From NCBI GenBank assembly GCA_914767715.1, contig OU612072.1, forward strand, positions 15,378,001 through 15,438,000: a DNA stretch of 60,000 nucleotides, in the 5' to 3' direction. This document shows, piece after piece, positions 1 to 11,689 of this stretch. Source of the stretch: Membranipora membranacea. Taxonomy: Eukaryota; Bryozoa; Gymnolaemata; Cheilostomatida; Membraniporidae. The notes below the pieces were generated by a model, which saw only the letters and a program-made list of their open reading frames with translations, searched no databases and was not told where the DNA came from. The position numbers were made by a program, and so were the translations under genes. Within the stretch, counting starts at the first letter, position 1, and the number at the start of each line of letters is the position of its first letter.

Positions 1-340
1 ACCTACAAAGATTACAAAGCTTAAATGACATATAATTTTTTGATTTCTGATTAGTTTTTTAATTATTAAGGTCCATTATTTGACACAAATTTCACTAAAA
101 GCTGTGAATCCCCCCTCCCCCTTCAGATCTAGAGTGCATAACTTTAGGCCTATGTCTCTGTACTCAAAATTTTTTGGAGATTGATCCACGTCATTAGAAG
201 GAAGTCCTCGCGGTCCAAGTTAACAGTGATTGGTATTGGACATTGGGGGTTCCCACAACAAGTCTGACTTTACTGGTGTTAAATTACTCAGCTGTATAAA
301 AATTTAAAATCATGTATCGCTAAGATAAAAAGCTGACAGT

Positions 341-577
341 AGGAGGTAACTCAGTTGGTTAGAGCGCCTGCCCTCCAACGCACAAGCGTTGTAGGTCTTG
401 GGTTCGAATCCCTCTGAAGTCTACTGACATACTAGGCTCAATTGACGCCCCAAGTGTGCTCCGACCTGCCTGCAAACTGGGAGCAACTTGGTGCCGAAAA
501 TGGCGGCCGCGCCCTTAAGACACCTGTATTTCTCAATCTTCGGTCAGAGACAAAAACTTGCGATTTTTTGTTAACCC
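341..577 (+). mobile_element. tRNA-derived SINE, family 1, copy 1
   Basis: The head resembles a tRNA: box A AACTCAGTTGGTTAGAG and box B GGGTTCGAATCC. A non-tRNA body follows, containing GGGCTCAATTGRCGCCCC-like, TGTGCTCCGACCTGCCTGC and GAAAATGGCGGCCGC. The 3' side does not pair with the 5' end as an acceptor stem, so it is not a functional tRNA gene. Confidence 0.8.
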
Positions 578-2982
578 CGTGGGAAAACTATTGAGAAATG
601 ATTTCATGGTTAAAAAGATATATCAGATCTACGATAAAAAAGAATCCGATACCATTGATATTGACCAAAACAGTGGCAAATAAATACAAATCAGGCTATG
701 AAATTCTAAAGTGTTTTAGAAGGTAATCGGTATCAGCATTGCTTGTCGCTGGTACTTGAGTTAGGTGAGGTACACAAGGCCACCCTGAGTAATGAGTTTG
801 TACAATCAATTCTCAGGCTAGACTGGGAATTCCTGTGAGCAAGCGTAGCTTTAGTAACACATACGTATTTTGCATGTGGAATAGGTGTGACGAAGTAGGA
901 TATACTCGTCCTATAGTGTATGACTAAATCTGAGAAACCCGTCAGACTTTTGCAGAGATAGATAGAGGATATGCTATATTAATGATTGATGAGTACTTTA
1001 TTATTGGATCTAAAAACATTGAAAGATGTATATTAATGTTCTGATTTACAATTTACTTAGTTTTCATATAACTGATAGCTCAATGGATAATCATTATTAC
1101 AAGTATTTTGTAATCAAATATAAATAGTACCAAGAGGCAACATATATAGCTGCATATCATCAAATCTGAATGACCCAGACCAGAATTTTGTGGAAACCTA
1201 GTATTCTGTTGTTTGTTGAGGTCTATTTTGAATGTAGTGAATGAGTGAATGAGACGATGTGAACGTCAGTTCGGATGAAAGGTGCTAACAGAAACCGTAC
1301 ATTGAGCAAGAGATGCCTGCAAGTGACCAGGAGCGTTGGAAAGGGCTTTATCAAACGGCCGTGATTGATTAAAATTGAGCACAGAAAGTTCTTTCCGATT
1401 GTCTGGCTCTGGCCTGGCAGTTGTGGTGAACAAACACAAAGTAACCCTGCAAGATAAGGGGCAACACAAACAAACACGAGCGTTGCATAAATTGCTTTCT
1501 CGCCTTCTTTGCTGTGATTGCATAAGCAGTTATCTGTCAAACCGTCAGTTCCATATGTTTATCCTCTACATCTCTTGAGCCTTAAACATTTATCAGCAAA
1601 AAACCTGAGTTAGCTAGCATTTGCTAGTATCTAAGTGTTGAGATTCAGCGATGACGGTTTTGTTGGATTTGCCATTACTTCCCTCCCCGTTCCACCATCC
1701 TCTAACCGTTGGTGTAGGTTTGTGATTTACAGACTTCGGTAATACGGTTCTATATTCATTCAGCAAGAGCACTCATTTTGGATATTGTGATTAAATAAAA
1801 TGAGCAGAATCTTACCCAGATCTTATTAACAATAATATTGTAGAATCAAATCAGTCCAATGTTTTCTGGAATTCAGAAGATTTTGGAAACGGTTCACATC
1901 TGTTTGTTGCCTCTCTCATCGGTTGTAAAATTTCAAATATAATTGATCCAGACCTCAATTCAAGCATTCTGCTTGCAGGATAGCCTTGTGACATAGTCTA
2001 TCTCTGCAGCACAGCAGTAGTGGCGCTGCCTTCCATCAAGAAAGGCAACTCCCAGGGTTCAAGGTTATGAGATATCAAAACCAGTGTTCCATTTAGGCCC
2101 AAATATTTCCAAATTATGGGTTTCCATTGTTTTCCCAATTTAGGTACTCAGACTAGGTGAATTAGTTCAAGCCCTATGCTGCAGAGACGAACGTATGCCT
2201 CAACAGTTCGCACATGCGCAGACTGCTATTCAAGTATACAAGGGAGACAACTTACAAAATTCGAGTCCAACTATGATATAGCATTCGGGAACCCCACTTT
2301 CCAGTTTAATGTGGTGCTAGTTAGTTCTTTTGTCGGATCACTATTGCGAAAGAGGCTTGTGTTTATATTGTGTTTTAGGTTTTCATATATGTTAATACAT
2401 TTATTGCTATCCACAATTGTCATCTTTAATGATTTTCTAGCATAAACATAAGCATTACAAGAACCAAAGATAAAGGGTAATAAAAAATGATAACAAAATT
2501 ATCAATACACTTACACTTAGAGCGCCTGTGATAAACTTCACCTAGAGAGCGCTGGTTTTATTGATTAATCGGATAAGGAAGTTTTTTTTTTATTGGGATG
2601 GAGGGTTTAATCAATGATCCATGAAAGAAAGTGCTGACTTGTGATTTTATTTACAGTTAATCGTTGTTGGTTGAAAATGTGACCTAAATAGGATAGATGC
2701 AGACGCACCTCCTCTGTAGGGTAAACCAGTAGGCTCGCTCTACAAAAAAAATGATTGCAGATGCAAATAAAAAGGCCATGTCAAAGTAGAAGTAGTAAAA
2801 AAACCTGGTAGCACATTCAATACAACTCAGTAAAGCATGGCACAGTATTTCGTGTTAATTATAGATTCAGAATAGTAAATTTTGAAAATTAAAAATAACA
2901 TAGTGTGAGTCTGATGTGAAGATAGTTTGTCTTGACAAATTTGACAGGCCATATGATGCTGCTGCTGTTGCCATTGCGTTGT
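578..2982. other. No gene recognised
   Basis: AT-rich sequence with several frames of 60-105 codons on both strands, none with family resemblance or splice support. The part 1150-1580 is distantly similar to 21640-22090 but its frames are not preserved between the two, so it looks like repeat-derived DNA. Confidence 0.6.
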
Positions 2983-3156
2983 TTAGAATTCCCAACTGTA
3001 GTGTTCGTTGTGGAATGGATCATTTACAGTTTGTATTGGAATCATCGTAGTTCCGTATTCTGAGTTTTGAGGATCATAGACTGGTTGTAAGGCCACAGTC
3101 ACACCAAATATGCTAATGAGATATTCTATATAGTAATCATATATTGGGACAGCCAT
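2983..3156 (-). CDS. Small 57-aa family protein, member 1
   Basis: The frame runs from ATG at 3156 to TAA at 2983. A splice acceptor (polypyrimidine then CAG) lies 18 nt upstream of the ATG. The product starts MAVPIYDYYIEYLISIFGV and is related to the two copies at 9448 and 20232: shared MAV start, YDP.N.E, PIQT and DPFH.E, nearly the same length, and one single-residue gap. The last part is acidic and Tyr/Phe rich. There is no signal peptide; a short hydrophobic stretch lies at residues 11-22. Function unknown. It may be the last exon of a larger gene rather than a complete protein. Confidence 0.5.
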   Translation of the reverse strand: MAVPIYDYYIEYLISIFGVTVALQPVYDPQNSEYGTTMIPIQTVNDPFHNEHYSWEF

Positions 3157-3429
3157 AATATTACAGATATGGCGCTGAAAAAAAGAATTCAGATTAGTAA
3201 ATATGCATTAAATTACATTTATACAATGATGTAACACCAAAAAAATACTTCATTTCACGAAGGGATAGCCTTATCTCAAAGGGCCCATATGGTCTTCTCC
3301 TATCTGTCAAACTCTCGTAACAAACATTATAAAGCAGCTGCAACTTTTATCGTTACCATGAATATCACATGTAATGATTCCGAACAAACTATGAAGCATA
3401 GGCTACAACTGACGGTAAGAGGGGGTATA

Positions 3430-4000
3430 GATTGTCGTCACACCCAAAAGCCATTCAACCAACCAGAGGTTTACCGGTCTCATATCTCCATAATAACTGG
3501 CAATGGTCTTCTCCAATAATACATACAGTCTCCCCTTTGGGTAAACATATGTTTGACGTGAGAAGCTTAAAAAAACCAACTGCCTTTCACAGATTGGTAG
3601 GCAAGATCCCAGAAGCTGCCAGGGCTATATAAAACTTAAAGACTTCACAGGGCACTGACAACCAAATGAGTATTCAGTAGATAGTTAATTTTCAAGCGAC
3701 TAGACTAGTAGCCTATGTGGTTTATATGAATGAGGGAGCCCGCTGTGGGGGAAGGATTCACATGCAAACAGTAACCTTACATCGAACTTGAGTAAATTGT
3801 TGTCTTACCTTCTCAGATGTTTGGGATGGCTGAGATTATATGAGCTGCTATCCTGTATACCAAACTGTCATATAGATAGTATTCACAACACAAAGTATAA
3901 TGATAAGTTCAGATTTGGTCAAGCTTAGCTTTGGTCTTGTGCTTTTGCCTTTTGCCTATTGCCTATGCGTGAAAAGACCGGAATGTCTGTTATGAGTGTT
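3430..4000. repeat. Duplicated block including the candidate 5' exon (copy 1)
   Basis: Matches 13525-14040. Both carry CACACCCAA, CAACCAACCAGAGGT, TTTGGGTAAACATATGTTTG and CAAGCGACTAGACTAGTAGC, and then the donor-bearing exon block. Confidence 0.75.
3809..3895 (-). other. Candidate 5' (possibly untranslated) exon of small-protein member 1
   Basis: A block conserved in three copies on the minus strand ends ...CATCTGAGAAG followed by a GTAAGA donor (exon end 3809). It would splice to the acceptor at about 3175 in front of member 1. One frame is open through the donor in all three copies (..YNLS.P.HLRR). The 5' limit is arbitrary. Confidence 0.35.
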
Positions 4001-4889
4001 GTCTTCTCATAAGTAACCAGATGTATTGAATATAGTGAGACATTTTGCCTCTTTCCTATTGGCTATACGTGAAACGGGGATTGTCAGTTTCCAGTGTTAT
4101 CAGCTTGTAATGAGTAAATGCATAAATGAGTAAATGAGTGCCTGGACTGACTCACAGGAATTCCCAGGAATTCACAAGAGTTCATCAGCACAAATATCCT
4201 GGGCGAATAAAAATGTTGACCTAACTAACCAGGCGTTGTCAAAGAGAGCAGACACATCTTGCGCTTCTTCTTGACTTCGCTGGCGTCTACCTCGCCAATT
4301 TTAAAAGCAGCATCAAGGATATTTTTCACAGAATCCTCCCATTGTCCATAACTTATGTCACAGCCTGACAAGTTATTGAATATTAACCTTCATTATGTCT
4401 TTGATTATCCTTCTTTGTGTTGTTGACTCCGTATGGAAAACATCCTTCGGAATGGTTGCGACAGTCCTTAAAATATGTTACTACACAAACACTGTCACTT
4501 CTATACATTCCTGATGGATAGGAAGGCGAGTATGGTTGGTCAAAGTGACGCACTTGATTGTTTAGTAGTAGTAATGATGCTATCAGTAATTTACTGTCCA
4601 CAGTCCAGGTTTTTTGTTAATAACTCGATTAATTTTGATCGGGTTTTCATTTTGAGAATTGCATTGTTATAATTTTTTTATTATTTCTATTATCTTTTAT
4701 TCAATTTGACACATTTTTTCACTGCCCTAGTGTAAGTTAATATCAAGCTGCTCACGACAACCTGATCAATAATTATTTGGCCCCTGAAAGAGGCACTGAA
4801 TAGCAAATAACGTGTATATTATCAATCATTATTTCTCATAGAGCATCAATGTCTATTTATATGAACTAGACTAACGATAGGTTTTGTCC

Positions 4890-5170
4890 GGTTGTTATAA
4901 CTCATGGCAATAAAGTTTTCAATCTTGTGTGTAGAATTCTATGATCATATCGTTTCAAAATACCTGAAAAGTTTTGTGACCTTAATGAGTCACAATGGAA
5001 AGTGGTATTCCCGATGACTACATCATAAGGCTTCCACAGGTTGTCTCCCTTTGAAATAGGAATGGATATATCGACCATTACTAATTGGAACTGGTCAGTT
5101 GCCGTGTCAGATAGACGGTGCGACAATATTTCAGACATTCCCAAATTTAGCCTCACCCTAAAAGATTGAA
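4890..5170. repeat. Dispersed block carrying MESGIP copy 1
   Basis: Homologous to parts of 6180-6600 and 26090-26560. Shared features are GAGTCA(C/T)AATGGA, GTTGTCTCCCTTT and a TATxGACCA segment. It is the most diverged of the three. Confidence 0.55.
4995..5024 (+). other. MESGIP mini-exon, copy 1 (donor lost)
   Basis: ATG followed by codons for MESGIPDDYI. The next bases are ATAAGG, where the other two copies have a splice donor. This copy uses different codons for Glu, Gly and Asp from the others, yet its peptide is almost the same. Confidence 0.35.
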
Positions 5171-6099
5171 CTTGGCAGTTTCTATCATAAAATATTTATT
5201 TGAAACGAAATTTGTAACTGGGACTGCAGTAAGTTGGTTGCTCCTCTTCATGTGTCAGGTAGTTCTGCAGTTATTGCTTTTTTAGAACTGATATGTAGCA
5301 CCTCAAACCACTAGAAAGCATTTATACTTATATTGCGGTTAGTTAATCCACCATTCAGGTTCTTTTTACGTAGTAGGGGGGCAAGGGATTACTAGTTATT
5401 ATATAAATCCAACGCTCTCCGATTCATTTCACTCAATCAACCTGGTTTTATCCGATTCTGTAGCAAGGAAGAAAATACACTATGTTCCTTTATCCATAAA
5501 GCAGTTGTTGGCTTTTAAAGTTCCTCATGTAAAATCTTGACTCACTTTTGTCTCCCAGCAGCTTTAAAGTGGCTATTCAAGGCAAGACACATCATATGTA
5601 CATCTTTTGTTCACACTGTTACTATGGTTCTGTTCGTTTTGATAATAAAATTTCCATGAGAAAATGTATGTCTACGTCATAGAAAATCGTAAGTTATCGA
5701 ATTAGGTAAAGTAAAATTGGCATTTTCCAACGCTCAGTTAGCGCTCACAGCCTTGAAATTTAAATAGTATCCGAGTTCCGCCGCTTAAATTTATTTCCAA
5801 TCCTGTGGTCTCATCTTTGGCAAGGTCATTTGATTTATATGTCACTATATCAACAGTTGGCAGAAAGTGAATCGGGAGAGAGATGTTACCAACGGCTGAT
5901 TCTTCATAGCAGGCACCCCCTAATCTTTCGCCTTAGGCCTGGTTTGCTACTATTGGGAATGGCTATAGGTCTTGTCTCATTCAATAGGTTAAAAGAATAG
6001 GAAGGGTGGACATCAGTAGGTCTATTTGAAGAGTTTAGACAGTTAATAGACAGTTTTGAAACAATCTAAGATGGTGTGGAAGACCGTTGAAAACAATCG
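5171..6099. other. No gene recognised
   Basis: AT-rich spacer between two duplicated blocks. No coding or repeat structure that I can support. Confidence 0.5.
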
Positions 6100-6650
6100 T
6101 AATAATTGTTGAGAAGCGCATAATAAGGGTAGGGGAAGGCAATTAAAATCTATTAATTTACTGAGTTCATTTATATTGTATATCATTGTTGTTGGCCGTA
6201 TTCTGCAACATAAAAAACACTACTGATTACCGAGTCATAATGGAGAGCGGAATTCCAAATAACTACATCGTAAGTCTTGCATAAATGAGTTGTCTCCCTT
6301 TCATATTTGAATAGGTATATTGACCAATGGTATTTAAATTCAGTTGTTCAGTTTCTGAGTCAGATCAAGAAGTGTTATCAGTGATGGGCAAAAGATGTTT
6401 CATACCTTGACCTCAAAATATTGAATCCCACTGCTTTTATATAGAGTATTTGTTAAAAAACCAAACATGAGTCGAGCCTGAGGTTTACTTGTTGGTCAGT
6501 TTATATGTTTCTCCGCAGAAATTGCTTTTGTAGAAGTCATACCGTAAACCTCTCAAATAGAGGCACATAGGTACTCAGCCCTGGGTTTTCAACCGCAAAC
6601 ATTGGTTATATATTTATAGCCCTATCCGTAATGTGACAATTCATAGAGCT
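6100..6650. repeat. Dispersed block carrying MESGIP copy 2
   Basis: Closely matches 26040-26560. Shared strings include GAGTTGTCTCCCTTTCATAT, GTCAGATCAAGAAGTGTTAT and CATAGAGCTCCTGGTCGGTG. Confidence 0.75.
6240..6269 (+). other. MESGIP mini-exon, copy 2, with GTAAGT donor
   Basis: Codes for MESGIPNNYI and is followed immediately by GTAAGT. The exon ends in phase 0, the phase needed by the acceptor of copy A exon 12 at 7186, so a small single-domain CTHRC1-like product is possible. It would lack a signal peptide. Confidence 0.35.
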
Positions 6651-6777
6651 CCTGGTCGGTGTTAGAAAGGATTCGAAGTATCAGCCAGAGAAAAAATTTA
6701 TTTCTTTTGAAATTATTGGAATTGAGTCTCTGCAGGTAATCAGTGACGTAGCACGATCTGTGAATGTAGTTTTGATG

Positions 6778-6810
6778 AACCGAGGAGTTAGAGTCTCCAA
6801 CTCCTTGGTT
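6778..6810. repeat. AACCGAGGAGTTAGAG hairpin at the duplication boundary (copy A)
   Basis: AACCGAGGAGTTAGAG pairs with CTCCAACTCCTTGGTT. The duplicated block starts a few bases before it. Confidence 0.7.
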
Positions 6811-7185
6811 AGACCACATTCTAATTTGAGACTATTAACATGTGTATCTGTGATTGTTATTGTCGATTTAGTGTGAGTTCCTTACATCTTCCCGCCACTA
6901 ATTAATAAAATTGACACCAGGTTGTCACACCTGATGGTATTCTTGCTATGTGAATTAATTCACTCTCTACTAATCAGAGATATACATGCAAAAGTATATT
7001 ACAAGATCAGTGTGGGGTAGCATGTCTGACTAATTTAATTATATAGATAAGACACACTAAGCAGACATATTCTCTAGTAGTGTTGTCAATTTAAAACATA
7101 ACAAAACATGAAACTGTATATATACTTTTTTTCAAATCGAGTTCAACCTCACTTGAATTCCGATGTTTTAATTCATATCCGATAG

Positions 7186-7994
7186 ACAATCCCAGACTAC
7201 ATTAAGCTTTACTCTAGCAGTGGACTGAGAATAGCTATGAGCGCAGACTCTAGAACTTATTACGGTAACTCAGGAAGCTATGATCCCTGCTGTCGTCATT
7301 ACTTCAATATTAACAACGGAGAGTGCACTGATCCGGGGACTATCGAAGGAATCAACTATCTGAACAGGAGGACAAACCTGCATAGACCTAATTTGAGTAA
7401 GTTATATCCGCCTTTGATAAAAATTTTAAACTATGAAAATAAAAACATTTTTGATCCTTACTGAGGTCTTGGGACTTTGAACTTAGTTTTATATTAAATA
7501 AAAACTAAATTTATTTTCAGATTCAACATGAAATCACACTAGTTAAATCCGCCTTCAATAAAAATTTAAAGCTATAAATTTTAAGAAGATATTTACCCTC
7601 ACTGGCATCCTGAGAGGCTTGGAACTTTTTTCAATATTAAATAAATATAATTTATTTTGTTAACAGATATATCGTGTAATCACAACAGGGAGGGTCCCTC
7701 CCTCCCTGGTCACACAAGATTCATAAACTAGGTAGATTAGGAATTATTTTTTCATGCTCACAGAGGGGACAACCCTAGTAATGTTTTCCACCATTTCAGA
7801 TTCAAATAACTGTTGTGTATATTCTAGTTGAGGGTGTGTGTGAAGCAATACCTGCAGGAACGGTGAACTTGAACTTGGCATGTGGAAAGTGTAAAGGGTA
7901 CAGCCGAACTGGAGAATGTTACTGGGGATGGAACAGCTATCTACATCTTATAATATCTGAATCCTATGCCCAGCATGAAATTATCCAGTTTTAA
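7186..7994 (+). CDS. CTHRC1-like terminal exons, copy A (intact domain, no upstream gene)
   Basis: Two exons, 7186-7396 and 7828-7994 (TAA stop), match exons 12-13 of the minus-strand gene at 28025-39055 in length (211 and 167 nt), phase and sequence. The acceptor GATAG is followed by ACAATCCCAGAC. The donor is GTAAGT and the second acceptor is TTCTAG. Together they encode a full CTHRC1-like domain: DPCCRHYFNINNGEC, HRPNL, VCEAIPAGT, CYWGWNSY. I found no homologue of exons 1-11 upstream within the window. The duplicated block starts just before a hairpin at 6778. The only nearby phase-0 candidate 5' exon is the MESGIP segment at 6240-6269. Copy A may therefore be a 3' fragment, or a small single-domain gene with a new first exon. 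One paralogue-conserved Gly is Ala here (CEA for CEG). Confidence 0.55.
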
Positions 7995-9447
7995 TGCGAC
8001 GATGCCAGTTTATTTCAGCCTACAATCGAGAACAAATCATCTCTTTTAAAGCTTGTCCTGTTATAGACAGAGAATCTGCCTGTTGAAACTTTACCAGTTG
8101 CAGCCACTAGGCTTAAATCTTGGTAAAGATGTTTAATGATGAAAACGGGCAGCCATGTCATAAGGATACCATCCTTATAAAGTTAGATTACGTTTCGTTA
8201 TTTCTCTAGAGGGCCGTTTGCTTTTTTACCTCTTGTAGCTCAGTGGATCTGTTACCCTTTTCTCAGTAGTAAAATGTGCGCAACCTAAAGACATGACATT
8301 TTTTATGAAGCTTTTTGAATGCAATCCCACTGACCTTGCAGATTGGTTAATCATCTTTAGCCGTTCAATTGTTGATTTCAATTTTTATCTTTGCATTGAC
8401 ACGGATTTAAACTTGTTGACTTATAATTTTTTCCAGGCTATATTTAATTTCAGTATAATCATTGGCAGTATTATGATATGTTTGCATTTGGTGAGTGCCT
8501 TTTCATCTTTCTTTGACGAGTTCGGGTTTCTGTGTCTGTGAACGAGATTCTGACTAATGGCGGATATGTCAACTTTTGATTTTTATAGCTATTTGTGACT
8601 TTTTGTATTCTCAAAACAATGTGATTGAAATGCCAACAACATCCTATTTTGCTTTGATGTCTCACGCATTTACCTGTTCAGTCAATGTACCATCCCTCAA
8701 ATTACGAAAACGCCTGCTCTAGCCTTTTCTTTATTCTTATTAACTACACCAATATATATATATTATTGATGGATGATGATGATGTGTATAAAAAAAATAT
8801 CAAAAATAATATAAATAGATTTAATACATAATGGCACTGTGAGGTAAAAGATGTGATGGTGAGAGCAGTAGAGCCTTAGAGCAAAGAATGTTAAAGAAAC
8901 AAGTACATTTTAATCGCTTGACTCCCCGTTACCAGAAAAAATATCACATATTCAAGATGCACTTGGTCGTGTACTTGTATATATACAAGTACTCTATCAA
9001 TGAATATATGTGGTATCTTAAAGTCAAAAATATGAAAAATATATATCACATTGCAGTAAAATAGTGAAAATGCAGTACGCTCTCTTTTTTTTTTATAAAT
9101 TTATGGTTACAGCATAGCAATTATCAATATATCGATATCATTTACAAGGATGAGAAGGCACTATAGGCCCTACCTGTGGGCTGTAAGGGATGTCATATTT
9201 AAGAACCAGTATTTGATATAATTGTGGATCGGTTGAGTATATAATAATATAATAATGACTGAAGACCAACAGGACTTCTTGTCTGTAACTAAAAAAGATC
9301 AAAGCATGAATTTAATAAATAGTCATTTTAGCATTTTACTTTATGTTAGCAACTGTGGTGGGGGAGGGATTGATTATGAGGTTGATTAAAATCAGATGTC
9401 ACATCACATGCCACATCCCAGAGCATGGGTGAGTTGTTGTGTCCTTT
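7995..9447. other. Non-coding part of the duplicated block
   Basis: Collinear with 19131-20231. Conserved landmarks include TTTGACGAGTTCGGGTTTCT and GGCACTATAG...CCTAC. Frames here are interrupted differently in the two copies, so no protein is claimed. Confidence 0.6.
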
Positions 9448-9624
9448 TTAAATGCTGAAGTTGCTGTACTCTACATGGAATGGATCATATTCAGTCTGAA
9501 TAGGTAGTGAATCACTATAGAATTCCGTGTTGTTTGGATCGTAGCTGACTTGTGCAGATATGAAGGTAATACCAAAGTTACGGAGTAGATATGCTTTGTA
9601 TCCATCGTACTCTGCTACTGCCAT
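9448..9624 (-). CDS. Small 58-aa family protein, member 2
   Basis: The frame runs from ATG at 9624 to the stop at 9448. An acceptor (CTCTTGCAG) lies 15 nt upstream of the ATG. The product begins MAVAEYDGYKAYLLRNFGIT, has YDPNNTEFYSDSLPIQTEYDPFH and ends SNFSI. It differs from the copy at 20232 by only a few residues near the C-terminus. The region between acceptor and ATG differs from copy 3 by one base in length. A frame shared with an upstream exon would thus be broken in one of them, which favours the ATG as the true start. Confidence 0.5.
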   Translation of the reverse strand: MAVAEYDGYKAYLLRNFGITFISAQVSYDPNNTEFYSDSLPIQTEYDPFHVEYSNFSI

Positions 9625-10559
9625 CTTAGAATAAGATACCTGCAAGAGGGAAAATATTGACGTGTGTTTATTGCATATAATTGCAGGAATATCAATTCAG
9701 GCGAGTAACAAATATGCCGTACATGTAATGTAATATCCACCTTTTACTCTCCTCTCACTTTCCTCTCACTTATAAAGATTGAATTCATTTTAAAAACATT
9801 TAAATTAGTGTCAGAAACAGTTAAATCAGATATACACAGGAAGTTATATTAATCAGGGGACAAGTGAATGTCCTATATGCTCTCTATATCCCTATATAAT
9901 GTGAAATACAATTTTGTATCATTGACTAAAGCCATCGATCACAGTTTTATCTTCTCTATACAAGTGGATTTTAATATCACACATTTTTTCCCCATAATCA
10001 TAGCGACATTTATTAGAATCAATGTGCACACATGAGTGCATCGTATACAGTTTTGGAAATCTCAATTATTTCGTTACCTTTCCTAATTATAGAATTCACC
10101 TGGTTTGATGAACTGGAGTACAGAATCCTTTATCCCTTTTCTCTAGTATTCAGATGTCTTGGTTCAGGCAGCAAAGCGATATGATCTAGAGATAAGAAGA
10201 TAAAATATTACTCCTTGCTTTGCTATGGAAGGGTAAGTTTTTTTTCCCTTTCTGATTTACTGCGTGTGACAGGAAACACAATGACACCATTAAATGGAAA
10301 ACAAGTTAAACTCATGTGGATACTAATCATTCGACTGAGGCTCACTCATTAGGCCTGAATACTGATTAAAATTAGTTAAAGGCTTATTATAAAAAAATAA
10401 GTTTTTTAATTTAATTAGTTTTAATTAAAATTTATAATTTATTAAAAAATTAACATTTTTTTATTGGCACAGATTTCACTGAGCCAATCAGGAAGGAGTA
10501 GCTTCTGTCGCTGTGTGCTTTTTAAAATTTAGTGATTTTACGTGGTGTTAGAAAAAGTC

Positions 10560-10700
10560 TTTGTTGCCCAAATTCACGATGATGATACTGGGAATTCCCA
10601 CTGTAAGTCTGACTTTACTGGTGTTAATTTACTTAATTAGCAGTATAAATATAATATCATGTATGGTTAGAATGATGAGCCTAATTAAAACACGAAAATA
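10560..10700. repeat. TGACTTTACTGGTGTTAATTTACT repeat (middle of three copies)
   Basis: Copies lie at about 215-325, 10560-10700 and 22375-22520. They share GGAATTCCCAC, CTTTACTGGTGTTAA and ATAATATCATGTATGGTTAG. The first copy is the most diverged. Confidence 0.65.
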
Positions 10701-11689
10701 AAGTATTTTACAATAAAAATGTTAATGATTTCTAAATTCTAAGCTGCAGTGTATCACAGAGTGTCAATAGCGTGAGCTATAACATGACATGCTTTGTCCT
10801 CCTTCAAAAATGAATTGCTTTTTATCCTTCACAATCACAACAAGCTAACCAAATGAGACATTTTGTTATTGCAGTATTATACAATTGCATTCAGTGCCAA
10901 GTTTACTACTGCATATCCCAAATATTCACACTATCCATATGTGATTAGTGGGAAGTCAAGAGTTTGATGCAGTTGGCACAAGTCAAGACTATAGTACTGG
11001 GTTGTACATTGTATATGTTTTATCATTGCATGAGATGGTTGATGAGAGACAGCGCTACCGCATATCCCCATATCATGTCATTAGCATGTTAGGAAAGTAT
11101 GCGAAGCTGGTATATCTAAGTTTTTCAGAATCTGACAGTTTGGTTTCTTTCTGAAAAGTGAGACACCCATTGAACTCTTTGCTCATGTGTTACGCAAAAG
11201 ATATCTAGCCAAAAAATGACATAAGAGGCAATTGAAACGTCAAAAATGTTGTTTGTAATTGCCCGAAGACGGTGGTCTTAAGACCATACAGTATCATACT
11301 AGCATCAAGTATCCTGCCATCAAGTATTTATAATCTTTGATACTAGTCCTATAAGAAGTTTGAAATAATTCAATTGAAGATTTTCAATTTGTGCTGGTCT
11401 GATACGAGCAGCCTTCTCTCCAAGTTTACTTGGTGAATTAGTTGCCATGTCAACAAAATCCCACAATGCAATTTCAACCTGGAGTTCCCTGACGATTAGA
11501 TTACTTAGATTACACAGAATAGGAGTTATTTCCCCACACATATAATGCCAAAACAAAACACCTTTTAATTTCTAAATATGACCACTACAATTTTACAGAA
11601 CATACACCAATGAAGTATAAAACGTGATCAGTATCCTGCCATCAAATATTGTCCGTGCCATAACAACTTATGCTATAGCTGTTTCTGGC

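Larger units (their letters stand above)
6773..10351. repeat. Segmental duplication, block 1
   Basis: Near-collinear with 17992-21087. It contains the hairpin at 6778, copy A exons 12-13 and small-protein member 2. Similarity starts abruptly at TGATGAACC just before the hairpin and fades after the shared string GGCTCACTCATTAGGC. A 50-bp segment around 10233-10282 is absent from the other copy. Confidence 0.8.

Noticed and set aside
341-430. tRNA gene (box A and box B present)
   Set aside because: The 5' and 3' ends do not form an acceptor stem and the element continues into a repeated non-tRNA body; it is a SINE head. The same applies to 38349 and 46848.
1223-1580. Overlapping frames on both strands
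   Set aside because: The related segment at 21640-22090 does not preserve any of these frames.
10140-10205. Possible extra exon of small-protein member 2 (minus, after TTATCTCTAG)
   Set aside because: An acceptor-like site is conserved at the paralogous place near 20960, but the reading frames stop early and no consistent donor was seen.
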